The position numbers were made by a program, and so were the translations under genes. Of a stretch of DNA of 64,000 bases, positions 1 through 10,078 are shown piece by piece. A model generated the notes under the pieces. The model did not search any database. It was not told where the DNA came from and saw nothing but the letters and a program-made list of their open reading frames with translations. The DNA lies in the NCBI RefSeq assembly GCF_010728925.1, contig NZ_AP022608.1, positions 806,001 through 870,000 on the forward strand, read 5' to 3'. Numbering within the stretch: the first letter of the stretch is position 1; every line of letters starts with the position of its first letter. Source of the stretch: Mycolicibacterium gadium (GTDB lineage Bacteria; Actinomycetota; Actinomycetes; Mycobacteriales; Mycobacteriaceae).

Positions 1-2
1 TC

Positions 3-701
3 TGCAAAAGCGGTAACGAAAACCTATGTCCGGAGTCTCGCTACACGGGATGGGACGCCGACGGGGGATACGCCGAATTCGCCACTGTCCCAGCCGCTTA
101 CGCCCACCCGCTCCCAGCTGGATATTCGGATGCCGAACTGGCGCCGTTGCTGTGCGCGGGCATCATCGGCTATCGCGCACTGCTGCGCGCCGAACTGCCT
201 GAAGGCGGCCGGCTTGGCATATACGGGTTCGGTGGAAGCGCACACCTGACCGCACAGGTGGCGCTCGCACAGGGCGCCGAGGTGCATGTGATGACCCGCG
301 GCGAGCAGGCGAAGGAATTGGCATCGGCACTGGGCGCCGCGTCCGTACAGGGCGCCGCCGACCGTCCGCCGGTGATGCTGGACTCCGCGATTCTCTTTGC
401 GCCGGTGGGGGATCTGGTGTTGCCGGCTCTCGAGGCGCTCGATCGCGGCGGCACGCTGGCCGTCGCCGGTATTCACCTGTCCGACATTCCTGCGCTGAAC
501 TATCAGCGGCATCTCTTCCAGGAGCGGCAGTTGCGGTCGGTGGCATCGAACACTCGCGCCGACGCCCGCCAATTTCTTGCGTTCGCCGGCCGTCATCACC
601 TCGAGGTGACGACACCGCAGTACCCCCTGGACAAGGCCGCCGATGCGCTTGCAGAGCTGGGGGCGGGCCGGATTTCGGGCGCCGCGGTATTGGTGGTTTA
701 G
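3..701 (+). CDS. adhA: Zinc-dependent alcohol dehydrogenase, C-terminal part (AdhA type), cut by left edge
   Basis: The reading frame is already open at the left edge, so only the last 232 codons are present. It begins inside the structural zinc loop (CKSGNENLC, the end of the usual four-cysteine cluster). A Rossmann segment follows (GIYGFGGSA, near residue 71). The family oxidises primary alcohols to aldehydes with NAD(P). The catalytic zinc ligands lie outside the window. The sequence resembles mycobacterial AdhA (Rv1862 type), which also fits the synteny further right. The stop overlaps by four bases the end of the convergent gene on the other strand. Confidence 0.85.
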   Translation, partial: CKSGNENLCPESRYTGWDADGGYAEFATVPAAYAHPLPAGYSDAELAPLLCAGIIGYRALLRAELPEGGRLGIYGFGGSAHLTAQVALAQGAEVHVMTRGEQAKELASALGAASVQGAADRPPVMLDSAILFAPVGDLVLPALEALDRGGTLAVAGIHLSDIPALNYQRHLFQERQLRSVASNTRADARQFLAFAGRHHLEVTTPQYPLDKAADALAELGAGRISGAAVLVV

Positions 702-1189
702 AGCGCGGCGAGGGCAGCGCCGAGCCGGCCCCGCAGATCGCCGCGGCCGTAGCGGTAGAGCGGCCCCGCCCCGTCGCTCAGGATCTGGCGCAGCCGCGCC
801 ATTCCCCGCGCGCTCACCGGTCGCAGTGAATGCAATCGCAAGGTGATCGCGTCGATCACGTCCTCGGCCGCAGCGAGGTTGGGCACGTGCAGTGGCACCC
901 GGGACGAGAGCAGGAGACCGCGGCCGCGGGCATCGGCGACTATCGCACGCAGCGACCGTGCGATTGCCTCTCGCTCGGCGGTCGACGTCAGACGCGCCTC
1001 GTGCGCCGCGAGCGCGCTGCCCTCGGGTGCGGGGACACCGACGGCAAGTAGCCGGTCGTACCGGTCGGCCCTCAGTCGCGCGGTCAACCGTGACCACATC
1101 GACGGCCGTGGGAGCGCGTCGGCCGCCGTGGCGGGGCGGACGTCGGAGGAACTGGAAAGGATTTCGGCTGGAATCTTGTTGTCAGCCAT
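698..1189 (-). CDS. Conserved hypothetical protein, actinobacterial
   Basis: A 163-residue protein that I cannot place in a characterised family. It is rich in Arg, Ala and Leu, mostly helical by composition, with no signal peptide, membrane segment or cysteine pair. A longer in-frame start exists at 1246. The ATG at 1189 is preferred because a purine-rich AGAGG stretch lies upstream and the 1246 start would run into the repeated promoter half-sites. It is divergent from the CGNR regulator and may be controlled by it (inference from position only). Its end overlaps the adhA stop by four bases. Confidence 0.6.
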   Translation of the reverse strand: MADNKIPAEILSSSSDVRPATAADALPRPSMWSRLTARLRADRYDRLLAVGVPAPEGSALAAHEARLTSTAEREAIARSLRAIVADARGRGLLLSSRVPLHVPNLAAAEDVIDAITLRLHSLRPVSARGMARLRQILSDGAGPLYRYGRGDLRGRLGAALAAL

Positions 1190-1232
1190 GGATATCTGCC
1201 TCTTTGCCGGATTACGGCATTCGCGTTTGTTG

Positions 1233-1290
1233 TGACCGTCTAACACGTTACAACGGTCATGCGTGACCGGTCAAGTTGATATACCGGTCA
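1233..1290. promoter_or_regulatory. Cluster of TGACCG/CGGTCA half-sites in a divergent promoter
   Basis: Four related half-sites lie in 58 bases. TGACCGT (1233-1239) faces ACGGTCA (1253-1259) as an inverted repeat. A perfect 10-base palindrome TGACCGGTCA follows (1264-1273), then ACCGGTCA (1283-1290). The cluster lies between the hypothetical gene and the CGNR protein, so it is a good operator candidate. Autoregulation by the CGNR protein is inference. Confidence 0.55.
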
Positions 1291-1901
1291 TGCGGGCCTA
1301 CTCTGGAACTGTGGTTGCCGATCCGACGCGATGGCTCGCCGACGTGGAGTCCAAGCCGGCGCCCGGCCCGCTGCTCCGGGTTCAGGCGCTGGTCAACACC
1401 GTTGAGCTGCCTTCGGGGCCAGACCGCCTCGCCGATCTCGACGATGCCAAGCCATGGTTGATCGACAACGAGCTGATGGCATCCGACGCCGCCCTCGACG
1501 ACGCGGATCTGCGGCTGCTGCGCGATGTCCGTGAGTCGTTGCGCGCCCTGTTGATGTGCAACGGCGCAGGGCCCTCGCCGACCGTAGCGGAGCTTGCGCC
1601 GCTTCGTGCGGTGGCCGCCGGTGGTGCCGCGCGCGCTGAGTTCGGTGACGACGGACTGGTGCGACTCACGGCCCTCGGCGATTCCGTCGCCGAACGTCTG
1701 GTCGGTTTGCTGTTGATCATCCGCGACGCACAACTCGATGGTAGTTGGGCACGCCTGAAGGTCTGCGCGAACGACGAATGCCGCTGGGCGTTCTACGACA
1801 GATCCCGCAACCACGGCGGCACCTGGTGCGAGATGTCCGCGTGCGGCAACAAGCTCAAGAACCGCGAGTTCAGGGCACGGCGCAGAAAAGGTGATCGCTG
1901 A
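1263..1901 (+). CDS. CGNR zinc-finger / ABATE-domain regulator
   Basis: A 212-residue putative transcription factor. The N-terminal part corresponds to the ABATE region (about residues 35-155). The C-terminal end has the CGNR zinc finger: Cys168, Cys173, Cys189 and Cys194, with CGNK in place of CGNR and a basic tail (RARRRK). Family members are stress- or ligand-linked regulators in Actinobacteria, but the ligand here is unknown. The GTG at 1263 gives the longest protein. An ATG at 1290 is an alternative and would place the palindrome at 1264-1273 fully upstream of the gene. Confidence 0.8.
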   Translation: MTGQVDIPVMRAYSGTVVADPTRWLADVESKPAPGPLLRVQALVNTVELPSGPDRLADLDDAKPWLIDNELMASDAALDDADLRLLRDVRESLRALLMCNGAGPSPTVAELAPLRAVAAGGAARAEFGDDGLVRLTALGDSVAERLVGLLLIIRDAQLDGSWARLKVCANDECRWAFYDRSRNHGGTWCEMSACGNKLKNREFRARRRKGDR

Positions 1902-1916
1902 CCAGCGAGGCGTCAG

Positions 1917-2717
1917 TCAGGTCGACAGATGCCACACCAGGGCGGCGGCGAGCGCGCCCAAACCGTTGAGCGACCAGTGCAGCGCGATCGGCGCGATCAG
2001 GCTTCCACTGCGCCGACGCAGCCAGGTGAACACGAAGCCGGCGAAGGCGGTCGCCGCCACCGCGAGAATCACGCCCGCGACCGTACCCAGCACGCCGCCG
2101 CCGAACAGGCGCGTGAAGCCAACGTTGCTGCTGGTCAAACCGAATGAGGTCGCGATGTGCCACAGGCCGAAGAGCAGCGAGCCGGCCGCGGCGACGCCGC
2201 GCCAGCCCCAGGCGCGGTCCAGTGCGCCGTGCAGTACGCCGCGAAATGCCAGCTCCTCGGGGATGACCGTCTGGAGAGGAATGATGATCATCGATGCGAT
2301 CAACGCGCCGGAGATCGTCGCGTAGTTGTTGTTCATGAACATCGGCCGCGTCCATGGCAGCAGCGCGCCGACCGCGATCACCGAGATGACCAGCGCGACC
2401 GCGGCCAGGGCATAACCCGCTCCTGTTTTCCAGTGTTCCCGGCCCAGGCCCAGCTCGGTCCAGCCCAGACCGCGGGACCGCACAAGTAGCAGCAGTCCGA
2501 CGGCGGCCGCCGGCACCGTGGCAATGCTGGCCCACGGGGTGGTGAAGTGCGCTATCAGGTTGGTCAGTGCGAGCACAACGACCACCACGGCGATGTCCGC
2601 GTAGATCCGGAAATGATGAATTGCGGACAATTGTTCGATCAGCGGGTGCGGCTGCTCGGCTACGTCTGGCGGGCAGGAGCGCAGCGACCGGGGAATCGAC
2701 AGCGCTTGATCGGACAC
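1917..2717 (-). CDS. CPBP-family intramembrane metalloprotease (CAAX protease/bacteriocin-processing type)
   Basis: A membrane protein of about 266 residues with some six hydrophobic segments. It has the Abi/CPBP active-site signature: EELAFR (residues 154-159), FGLWH (His187), and HWSLN near the end (His247, Asn251). These glutamates and histidines bind the catalytic metal within the membrane. Substrates in mycobacteria are not known. The GTG at 2717 was chosen because hydrophobic sequence starts about 40 residues later; an ATG at 2786 would add 23 residues. The gene converges with the CGNR gene and is divergent from phosphoketolase. Confidence 0.8.
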   Translation of the reverse strand: MSDQALSIPRSLRSCPPDVAEQPHPLIEQLSAIHHFRIYADIAVVVVVLALTNLIAHFTTPWASIATVPAAAVGLLLLVRSRGLGWTELGLGREHWKTGAGYALAAVALVISVIAVGALLPWTRPMFMNNNYATISGALIASMIIIPLQTVIPEELAFRGVLHGALDRAWGWRGVAAAGSLLFGLWHIATSFGLTSSNVGFTRLFGGGVLGTVAGVILAVAATAFAGFVFTWLRRRSGSLIAPIALHWSLNGLGALAAALVWHLST

Positions 2718-2904
2718 GATGGGCGATTCTACCGGTGTTCGCTGAGTGCCTGCTGAGACAGCAAGACCCCTGACTATGGAAGACATCTGCGTGCGGGTGT
2801 TGGTAGCCCGTGGGTGAACAAGTCTCGCTCGTCGGGCACACCGTGATTTGCAGGCGTTTGATGGGTATTGGAAACCGACCGCGACGCCACAGGAGGACCG
2901 TGCG

Positions 2905-5370
2905 ATGACCACGCTGGCGCACAATTGGCATTCCGCTGAGCTGCACTCGCTGAGCGACGAGACGCTCGCCCGAATCGACGGTTGGTGGCGCGCTGCCAAC
3001 TACCTGTCCGTAGGCCAGATCTATCTGCTGGCCAACCCGCTGCTGAAGACACCGCTGTCCCGCGACGACGTCAAACCCCGTCTGCTCGGCCACTGGGGGA
3101 CCACGCCGGGTCTGAACTTCCTGTACGCGCATCTCAACAGGGTCATCAAGGAGCGCGAGCAGTCGACCCTGTACGTCACCGGGCCCGGTCACGGCGGCCC
3201 CGGACTGGTCGCCAACGCCTACCTCGACGGCACCTACTCAGAGGTGTACTCCGATATCACCCGGGACACCGAGGGCATTCGGCGGTTGTTCCGCCAGTTC
3301 TCCTTCCCCGGCGGCATCCCGTCGCACGTCGCACCTGAAACGCCGGGCTCGATCCACGAGGGCGGCGAACTCGGGTATGCGCTTTCGCACGCCTACGGCG
3401 CGGCCTTCGACAACCCGGACCTGCTGGTCGCGGCTGTCGTCGGGGACGGCGAGGCCGAAACCGGGGCCCTGGCGACGAGTTGGCATTCGAACAAGTTCGT
3501 CAACCCCGCCAAAGACGGTGTGGTGCTGCCGATCCTGCACCTCAACGGGTACAAGATCGCGAATCCGACGGTTCTGGACCGGATATCTCAGGACGAACTC
3601 CGTAGCCTGATGGCCGGCTACGGACACCATCCGTATTTCTTCGAGGCGACCGAGGATGACGACATCGCCGACGTTCACCGGCGGTTCGCGTCGTTGCTCG
3701 ACGAGGTGCTCAACGAGATCTCGGAGATCAAGGCCAAGGCTTCGGAGCGTGACGAGCGGCGGCCGGCATGGCCGATGATCGTCTTCCGCACACCCAAAGG
3801 GTGGACAGGACCTGACTACATCGACGGAAAGAAGACCACGGGATCCTGGCGCGCACACCAGGTTCCGTTGGCCAGCGCCCGCGACACTCCCGAGCATCTG
3901 CAGGTGCTCGCCGACTGGCTGGGCTCGTACCGGCCCGATGAGCTGTTCGACGAGGACGGCAAACTCCATTCCGCCATCGCCGAACTCGCGCCTGCAGGCA
4001 CGCTGCGAATGAGCGACAATCCACACGCCAACGGTGGAATGTTGTTGAAGGATCTGCGACTTCCCGACTTCAGGAAGTTCGGCGTGAACGTGCCGGCCCC
4101 TGGTGCGACCATCGCCGAAGCGACCAAGGTGCTCGGTGAGTGGCTGACGGAAGTGATTCGGCTGAACCCCGACAACTTCCGGATATTCGGCCCCGACGAG
4201 ACCGCGTCGAATCGTCTGCAGGCGGTATTCGATACGACCGCCAAACAGTGGAACGCCGACTTCGTCGGCCCGGAGGTGGACGAGCATCTCGCCCGAGCCG
4301 GACGCGTCGTCGAGATGTTGTCCGAACACCAGTGTCAGGGCTGGCTCGAGGGGTATCTGCTGACCGGCCGACACGGTCTGTTCAATTGCTACGAAGCCTT
4401 CATCCACATCGTCGACTCGATGGTCAACCAGCACGCGAAGTGGCTCAAGGTCACCAACCACATACCCTGGCGCCGGCCCATCGCAAGCTTGAATTACCTT
4501 CTGTCGAGCCATGTTTGGCGGCAGGACCACAACGGCTTCAGCCATCAGGACCCCGGCTTCATCGACCATGTGGTCAACAAGAAAGCCGAGATCGTCAGGG
4601 TGTACCTGCCTCCGGATGCGAACACCCTGCTGTCCACCTACGACCACTGCCTGCGCTCCCGGCAGTATGTGAACGTGGTGGTGGCGGGCAAGCAGCCCCA
4701 CCCCAACTTCCTCACCATGGACGAGGCGATCGCGCACTGCACCAGAGGGCTGGGCATCTGGGAATGGGCGGGCACCGAGGAACTCGGAACGGACCCCGAC
4801 GTCGTGATCGCGACCGCCGGCGACGTGCCGACGCTCGAGGGTCTCGCGGCGGTCGACATTCTCAGACAACACCTGCCGGACCTGAAGGTGCGCTTCGTCA
4901 ACGTCGTGGACCTGATGCGCCTGCAGGACGACACCGAGCACCCGCATGGTCTGTCCAACCGCGCATTCGACGGGATCTTCACCCCGGACAAGCCGGTGAT
5001 CTTCGCCTATCACGGTTATCCGTGGCTGGTCCACCGGCTCATCTATCGTCGTGACGGCGCCAACAACGTGCATGTGCGCGGCTACAAGGAAGAGGGGACG
5101 ACCACCACCCCCTTCGACATGGTCATGCTCAACGACCTCGATCGGTTCCACCTGGTGATGGACGTGATCGACCGGGTGCCGTCCCTGCAGTCGCGGTGTG
5201 CGACGCTGCGTCAGCGCATGGTCGACATGCGCATCACCGCCCGCGAGTACACCCGTGAGCACGGCGATGATCTGCCCGAGGTGCGCGACTGGGTGTGGCC
5301 CGACGCGCGCGGGCTGGCGGGACAGTCGAACCTGGACGCGACCTCGTCGACCGGAGGCGACAACGAGTAG
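2905..5370 (+). CDS. xfp: Phosphoketolase (xylulose-5-phosphate/fructose-6-phosphate)
   Basis: An 821-residue thiamine-diphosphate enzyme that splits xylulose 5-phosphate (and often fructose 6-phosphate) with phosphate, giving acetyl phosphate plus a shorter sugar phosphate. Visible family signatures are [36 protein letters not shown] and the cofactor-binding [10 protein letters not shown]. Length is normal for the family. The start is fixed by a strong AGGAGG (2891-2896) eight bases before the ATG. No acetate kinase or phosphotransacetylase gene lies nearby, so how acetyl phosphate is used is not shown here. Confidence 0.97.
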   Translation: MTTLAHNWHSAELHSLSDETLARIDGWWRAANYLSVGQIYLLANPLLKTPLSRDDVKPRLLGHWGTTPGLNFLYAHLNRVIKEREQSTLYVTGPGHGGPGLVANAYLDGTYSEVYSDITRDTEGIRRLFRQFSFPGGIPSHVAPETPGSIHEGGELGYALSHAYGAAFDNPDLLVAAVVGDGEAETGALATSWHSNKFVNPAKDGVVLPILHLNGYKIANPTVLDRISQDELRSLMAGYGHHPYFFEATEDDDIADVHRRFASLLDEVLNEISEIKAKASERDERRPAWPMIVFRTPKGWTGPDYIDGKKTTGSWRAHQVPLASARDTPEHLQVLADWLGSYRPDELFDEDGKLHSAIAELAPAGTLRMSDNPHANGGMLLKDLRLPDFRKFGVNVPAPGATIAEATKVLGEWLTEVIRLNPDNFRIFGPDETASNRLQAVFDTTAKQWNADFVGPEVDEHLARAGRVVEMLSEHQCQGWLEGYLLTGRHGLFNCYEAFIHIVDSMVNQHAKWLKVTNHIPWRRPIASLNYLLSSHVWRQDHNGFSHQDPGFIDHVVNKKAEIVRVYLPPDANTLLSTYDHCLRSRQYVNVVVAGKQPHPNFLTMDEAIAHCTRGLGIWEWAGTEELGTDPDVVIATAGDVPTLEGLAAVDILRQHLPDLKVRFVNVVDLMRLQDDTEHPHGLSNRAFDGIFTPDKPVIFAYHGYPWLVHRLIYRRDGANNVHVRGYKEEGTTTTPFDMVMLNDLDRFHLVMDVIDRVPSLQSRCATLRQRMVDMRITAREYTREHGDDLPEVRDWVWPDARGLAGQSNLDATSSTGGDNE

Positions 5371-5399
5371 TCGCGAATGCACGCATTACCCTGTCGGTC

Positions 5400-6275
5400 G
5401 TGCTGGGATTCGCGGTGCCGCAATTCGGGGAGGCGGCCTACGCCGAGCTGGCCCGCTTCGCCTCGACGGCCGAGGAACTCGGCGCCGACAGCCTCTGGGT
5501 AGGGGACCGGCTGCTGGCCGCGGTGCAACCGACCGTCGGATATGCGGGAAAGGACACCATCCCCGGGCAGTTCCGCACCGGCATCGATCCGTTCATCGCG
5601 TTGGCGGTGGCCGCGACGGCCACGACCCGAGCCCGCCTGGGGGCCAGCGTGTTCGTGGCCCCGTGGTACCCGCCGGTGCAGCTGGCCCGGCAACTCACGA
5701 GTCTGGACGTGGTTAGCGGCGGACGCCTGATGCCCGGCTTCGGCATCGGCTGGTCGCCCGAGGAGTACCAGGCCGCAGGTGCACCGTTTCGCCGTCGCGG
5801 TGCGCAACTCGACGAGCTGCTGGACGCGCTGGAGCAACTGTGGACAGCCAGTCCCGTTGCCCACCAAGGGGAACGCTGGTCCATCCCGGCATCGTGGGTG
5901 AACCTCAAACCGGTACAACAGCCGCGACCCCCGATCTACCTGGGCGCGTTCAGGTCGGCCGGACTCAAGCGCGTGGGTGCGCGTGCTGACGGCTGGATGG
6001 CGGTGGTTCAAGTGCCGGGCGGTGTGAACCTCGACATGCTGGCCTGGCAGCGGAGAAAGATCGACGACGCGGCCCGCGCCGCCGGACGTGATCCGTCGGC
6101 GATCCACAGCTGTGTGCGGATCAACGTCGCCGAGGACACCGCCCTGGAGCCGGTGGTCGAGGCCGTGAAGATGCTGGCCGACAACGGCTATCCCGATGCC
6201 TTCGTCGACCTGATCTACGTCGCCACCACCACAGACTCCCATCTCGACTGGGTCGAACGGTTGCTGGACCGATGA
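5400..6275 (+). CDS. LLM-class (luciferase-like) F420-dependent oxidoreductase
   Basis: A TIM-barrel luciferase-like protein of 291 residues. It begins with the typical FAVPQFG strand and carries GADSLWVGDRL, LGASVFVAPWYPP and the LDVVSGGRLMPGFGIGW segment seen in mycobacterial F420-dependent members. The substrate is unknown. The start is uncertain: the GTG at 5400 lies 29 bases after the phosphoketolase stop and has only a weak ribosome site. The stop overlaps the start of the CoA-transferase by four bases, so the two are probably co-translated and may act on the same acyl-CoA or lipid pathway. Confidence 0.85.
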   Translation: MLGFAVPQFGEAAYAELARFASTAEELGADSLWVGDRLLAAVQPTVGYAGKDTIPGQFRTGIDPFIALAVAATATTRARLGASVFVAPWYPPVQLARQLTSLDVVSGGRLMPGFGIGWSPEEYQAAGAPFRRRGAQLDELLDALEQLWTASPVAHQGERWSIPASWVNLKPVQQPRPPIYLGAFRSAGLKRVGARADGWMAVVQVPGGVNLDMLAWQRRKIDDAARAAGRDPSAIHSCVRINVAEDTALEPVVEAVKMLADNGYPDAFVDLIYVATTTDSHLDWVERLLDR

Positions 6276-8614
6276 GCGGTGGATTGCTCGCGTCAGTGCG
6301 TGTGTTGGATTTGGGCGGCGGCTATTCCGACGGGGTCGGCCGCCTGTTTGCGGACCTGGGCGCCGACGTCTTGAAGATCGAACTTCGCGACGGAACGACG
6401 GCCCGTCGCGCGTTGCCCGCCATCGCAGGCGAAAGCATCGCGTTCGCGATCAACAACGCGAACAAACGCAGCGCGGTGCTCGACCCGGACAGCGCCGACG
6501 GTCGCGGTCGACTCGTCGCGTTGGCCGGTACCGCCGACATCGTCGTGGACAGCGGAGACACGGGAACCGCGGCGGCGTTCGGAACATCGGCCGCCGCGCT
6601 GGCCGAACAGTTCGGACACCTGGTGACGTTGTCGGTCACCGACTTCGGGACCACCGGTCCATACAGTTCGCGGCAGGCCACCGACGCTGTGCTGTATGCG
6701 ATGTCGACAGCTCTGTCACGGACAGGGCCGACGACGGGCAGGCCGGTGCTGCCGCCCGAGGGCGTGGCGTCGGGGACGGCCGCGGTGCAGGCTGCCTGGG
6801 CAGCGCTGGCCGCCTATTACCGCCGATTACGTGACGGCAGAGGCGATTACATCGACTTCTCGCGGTTCGAGGGTGTGCTGCAGTCGCTCGATCCGCCGTT
6901 CGGATCGGAGGGCCAGGCTGCCGTCGGCCTCAAGTCCGCCGGTGAACTGTGGCGGGGCCGACCGCGCAATCAGCACATCTATCCCATCTTCGCGTGCAAG
7001 GACGGCCACGTGCGCATCTGCCTGCTGTCGCCGCGGCAATGGCGCGGAATGCGCGGCTGGCTCGGTGAACCCGAGCAGTTCGCCGATCCCAAGTTCGACA
7101 CCATCGCCGCCCGCTACGCCGCTTCGCGCGAACTCAACGCCGCGATCGCCGAACTCTTCGCGTCGCAGACGATGGACACGCTGGTTGCCGGTGGACACGC
7201 GCGGGGAGTACCGGTGGCCGCGGTCCTCACCGCGGCAGAAACCCTGACATCGGAGCACTTTCGCGCAGTCGGGGCGTTGACCGACCTCGCGATCGCCGAT
7301 GACGTGAGGGTGACGGTTCCCGCGGGCCCCGTCATCGTCGACGGGCATCACGCCGGGGTGGCGCGCCGCGCGCCCACGACGGGGGCCGACGATCCCGATT
7401 GGTCGGCAGGCCCGTTGACCGTCGAGGGCCGCGACGCCGATGTGTGCCGCCCGTTCGACGGCCTGCGCATACTCGACCTCGGGGTGATCGTCGCGGGCGG
7501 CGAGCTGGGCCGGCTTTTCGCCGACCTGGGCGCCGAGGTGATCAAGGTCGAAAGCGCCGCCTATCCCGACGGTCTCCGGCAGACGGCGCCGGGGATGATG
7601 ATGAGCCGGTCGTGGGCGTTGACGCACCGGAACGAACAGAGTCTCGGCCTCGACCTGCGGCATCCCGAAGGGGCCGAGCTCTTTCGCCGTCTGGTCGCGG
7701 AATCGGACGCCGTCTTCGCCAACTTCAAGCCCGGAACACTTGATTCGCTGGGCTTTTCGTACGAACAGCTCCGAGCCATCAATCCACGCATCGTGCTGGC
7801 GGAAAGCAGTGCATACGGGGCGACCGGTCCGTGGAGCGATCGGATGGGTTACGGCCCACTGGTGCGTGCGGCGACAGGTGTCACCTGGCTGTGGACCTCC
7901 CAAGACGCCGAACCCGACAGCTTCTATGACGCGACGACCGTCTTCCCCGACCATGTCGCCGCGCGGCTCACCGCGGTCGCGGCGCTGGCCGCCCTGATTC
8001 GCCGCGAGCACTCCGGAACCGGTGCGCACGTGCACATTCCGCAGGCCGAGGCGGCCGTCAACCAGCTCGCCACCGCATACGTCGCCGAGGCGGCACGTGC
8101 GGCCGGGCTGTCGGTGACCGAGGACGAGGCAATCCACGGCGTCTATCCGTGCGAGGGCGACGACGAATGGTGTGTCATCTCTGTTCGGTCGCAGGCCGAC
8201 CGTGCGGCGCTGTCGACGGTCATCGGCCGCGACCTTCCCGACGAGCGGGCGACATTCATCACTGCGGTGTCGGAGTGGACGCATGCCCACGACAAGGCGG
8301 CTGTCGCCGAGATCCTGCAAGCCGCAGGCATTCCCGCAGCACCGATGAACCGGGCGGTCGACATACCCACCGATCCGCAGGTGGCGTTCCGGCGGCTCTA
8401 CGTCGAGATGGCGCATCCCTTGTTCGACGCACCGATGCTCAGCGAAACGGGACCCGCGCCGTACACCGGCATCCCGACCGCGGAACTCCGGCCCGCCCCG
8501 ATGCCGGGGGAGCAGACCCGCCGGATCTGCCAGGAGGTGCTCGGATTGAGCACCGAGGACACCGATCGGCTCATCGCTGACGGCGTACTTTTCACTCGAC
8601 AAGGGAGCCCATGA
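6272..8614 (+). CDS. Double-domain class III CoA-transferase (CaiB/BaiF family)
   Basis: A 780-residue protein made of two tandem family III CoA-transferase domains, about residues 5-370 and 390-775. Each starts with the same motif, DLGADVLKIE in the first and DLGAEVIKVES in the second. Most family members have one domain and dimerise as interlocked rings; this fusion may do so internally. It matches the Rv1866 type in length and organisation (from memory). It overlaps both neighbours by four bases, forming an LLM oxidoreductase / CoA-transferase / thiolase-like operon suggestive of activation and breakdown of an organic acid. The substrate cannot be read from the sequence. Confidence 0.9.
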   Translation: MSGGLLASVRVLDLGGGYSDGVGRLFADLGADVLKIELRDGTTARRALPAIAGESIAFAINNANKRSAVLDPDSADGRGRLVALAGTADIVVDSGDTGTAAAFGTSAAALAEQFGHLVTLSVTDFGTTGPYSSRQATDAVLYAMSTALSRTGPTTGRPVLPPEGVASGTAAVQAAWAALAAYYRRLRDGRGDYIDFSRFEGVLQSLDPPFGSEGQAAVGLKSAGELWRGRPRNQHIYPIFACKDGHVRICLLSPRQWRGMRGWLGEPEQFADPKFDTIAARYAASRELNAAIAELFASQTMDTLVAGGHARGVPVAAVLTAAETLTSEHFRAVGALTDLAIADDVRVTVPAGPVIVDGHHAGVARRAPTTGADDPDWSAGPLTVEGRDADVCRPFDGLRILDLGVIVAGGELGRLFADLGAEVIKVESAAYPDGLRQTAPGMMMSRSWALTHRNEQSLGLDLRHPEGAELFRRLVAESDAVFANFKPGTLDSLGFSYEQLRAINPRIVLAESSAYGATGPWSDRMGYGPLVRAATGVTWLWTSQDAEPDSFYDATTVFPDHVAARLTAVAALAALIRREHSGTGAHVHIPQAEAAVNQLATAYVAEAARAAGLSVTEDEAIHGVYPCEGDDEWCVISVRSQADRAALSTVIGRDLPDERATFITAVSEWTHAHDKAAVAEILQAAGIPAAPMNRAVDIPTDPQVAFRRLYVEMAHPLFDAPMLSETGPAPYTGIPTAELRPAPMPGEQTRRICQEVLGLSTEDTDRLIADGVLFTRQGSP

Positions 8615-10077
8615 TGGATCTGCGGACGCCGGTGCTGATCGGCTATGGCCAGGTCAACCAGCACGACGAGAACCCCGACGTCGAACCCGTCGACCTGATG
8701 GAGGCGGCCGCCCGCGCCGCCGCCGACCCACGCGTGCTGGAGGCCGTCGACGCCGTGCGCGTGGTCAACCTACTGTCCTGGCGCTACCGCGATCCGGGCC
8801 GGCTACTGGCACAGCGTATTCGGGCCGAGGGTGCCGAGACGCGCTACACCGGCATCGGCGGCAACGTGCCGCAGACACTGGTCAACAAGGCGTGCCTGGA
8901 CATTCAGGCCGGACGCTCGGAGGTTGTGCTCATCGCGGGGGCCGAGACGTGGCGAACCCGTTCCCGAGTCCGCAAGGCCGGGCACAAGCTCAACTGGACC
9001 AGCCAGGACGACTCCGTGCCGATCGCCGAAGGTTCCGACGAAGGCATCGAACTCGCCGGCCCCTCGGATCTCCGGATCAAACTGGACCGGCCCGCCTATG
9101 TCTATCCGATGTTCGAGCAGGCGCTGCGCATCGCGGCGGGTGAATCCTCCGACGAGCACCGGCGCCGCATCGGCGAACTCTGGTCACAGTTCAGCGCGGT
9201 GGCCGCGACGAATCCGCATGCGTGGAGCCGGGAGGCGCTGTCGGGTGACGACATTGCCGAACCCAGTCGGGGCAACCGGATGGTCAGCTGGCCCTACACC
9301 AAGCTGATGAACTCGAACAACATGGTGGACCAGGGTGCGGCGCTGGTGCTGACGTCGGTCGAGAAAGCCACCCACCTGCAGATCCCGCGTGACCGTTGGG
9401 TTTTTCCGTACGCGGGTACCGACGCCCACGACACCTACGCGATCAGCAATCGCGCCGAGTTGCACACCTCACCGGCTATCCGCATCGCGGGCAACCGCGC
9501 GCTGGAGCTGGCCGGTGCCGGTATCGACGAAATGGCGCTGATCGACCTTTACTCGTGCTTCCCGTCCGCGGTGCAGGTGGCGGCGAACGAACTCGGCCTG
9601 CCGAGCGATGACTCGTCCCGGCCCCTGACCGTGACGGGCGGGCTCACGTTCGCGGGCGGCCCGTGGAACAACTACGTGACACATTCGATCGCCACCATGG
9701 CCGAACGCCTGGTCGCCAACCCCGGCCAGCGCGGCCTGATCACCGCCAACGGCGGCTATCTCACCAAACACAGCTTCGGCGTGTACGGGACGGAACCGCC
9801 GACCCACGAATTCCGTTGGGAAGACGTACAAGAGGCCGTCGACCGCGAACCCACCCGCGAGGCCGTCGTCGAGTGGTCGGGGGTGGGCACCGTCGAATCG
9901 TGGACGACTCCGTTCGACAGAGATGGATCGCCGGAGAAGGCCTTCCTCGCGGTGCGCACACCCGAGGATGCGCGTGCGCTCGCCGTGATCCCGGAGAATG
10001 TCGACGTGACGGTCCGAGAGGACATCGCCGGGGCCAAGGTCCAGGTCAACCTGGACGGCACCGCGACGCTGGTGTGA
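8611..10077 (+). CDS. Thiolase-like acetyl-CoA acetyltransferase family protein
   Basis: A 488-residue thiolase-fold protein (Rv1867 position by synteny). The N-terminal half has VLIAGAETW and the C-terminal half GLITANGGYLTKHSFG, where thiolases carry their histidine/cysteine loops. At the usual nucleophilic cysteine position I read GGNVPQTLVNKA, with no cysteine. The protein may therefore act as a non-classical acyltransferase or lipid carrier, as in the SCP2-thiolase/DitF group. ATG at 8611 overlaps the CoA-transferase stop; a second ATG follows at 8614. It ends one base before the convergent SDR gene. Confidence 0.85.
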   Translation: MMDLRTPVLIGYGQVNQHDENPDVEPVDLMEAAARAAADPRVLEAVDAVRVVNLLSWRYRDPGRLLAQRIRAEGAETRYTGIGGNVPQTLVNKACLDIQAGRSEVVLIAGAETWRTRSRVRKAGHKLNWTSQDDSVPIAEGSDEGIELAGPSDLRIKLDRPAYVYPMFEQALRIAAGESSDEHRRRIGELWSQFSAVAATNPHAWSREALSGDDIAEPSRGNRMVSWPYTKLMNSNNMVDQGAALVLTSVEKATHLQIPRDRWVFPYAGTDAHDTYAISNRAELHTSPAIRIAGNRALELAGAGIDEMALIDLYSCFPSAVQVAANELGLPSDDSSRPLTVTGGLTFAGGPWNNYVTHSIATMAERLVANPGQRGLITANGGYLTKHSFGVYGTEPPTHEFRWEDVQEAVDREPTREAVVEWSGVGTVESWTTPFDRDGSPEKAFLAVRTPEDARALAVIPENVDVTVREDIAGAKVQVNLDGTATLV

Positions 10078-10078
10078 G

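Noticed and set aside
3238..5382. A long minus-strand frame opposite phosphoketolase
   Set aside because: It is a codon-phase shadow of xfp. It has no ribosome site, and the composition is that of a reverse-complemented coding strand.
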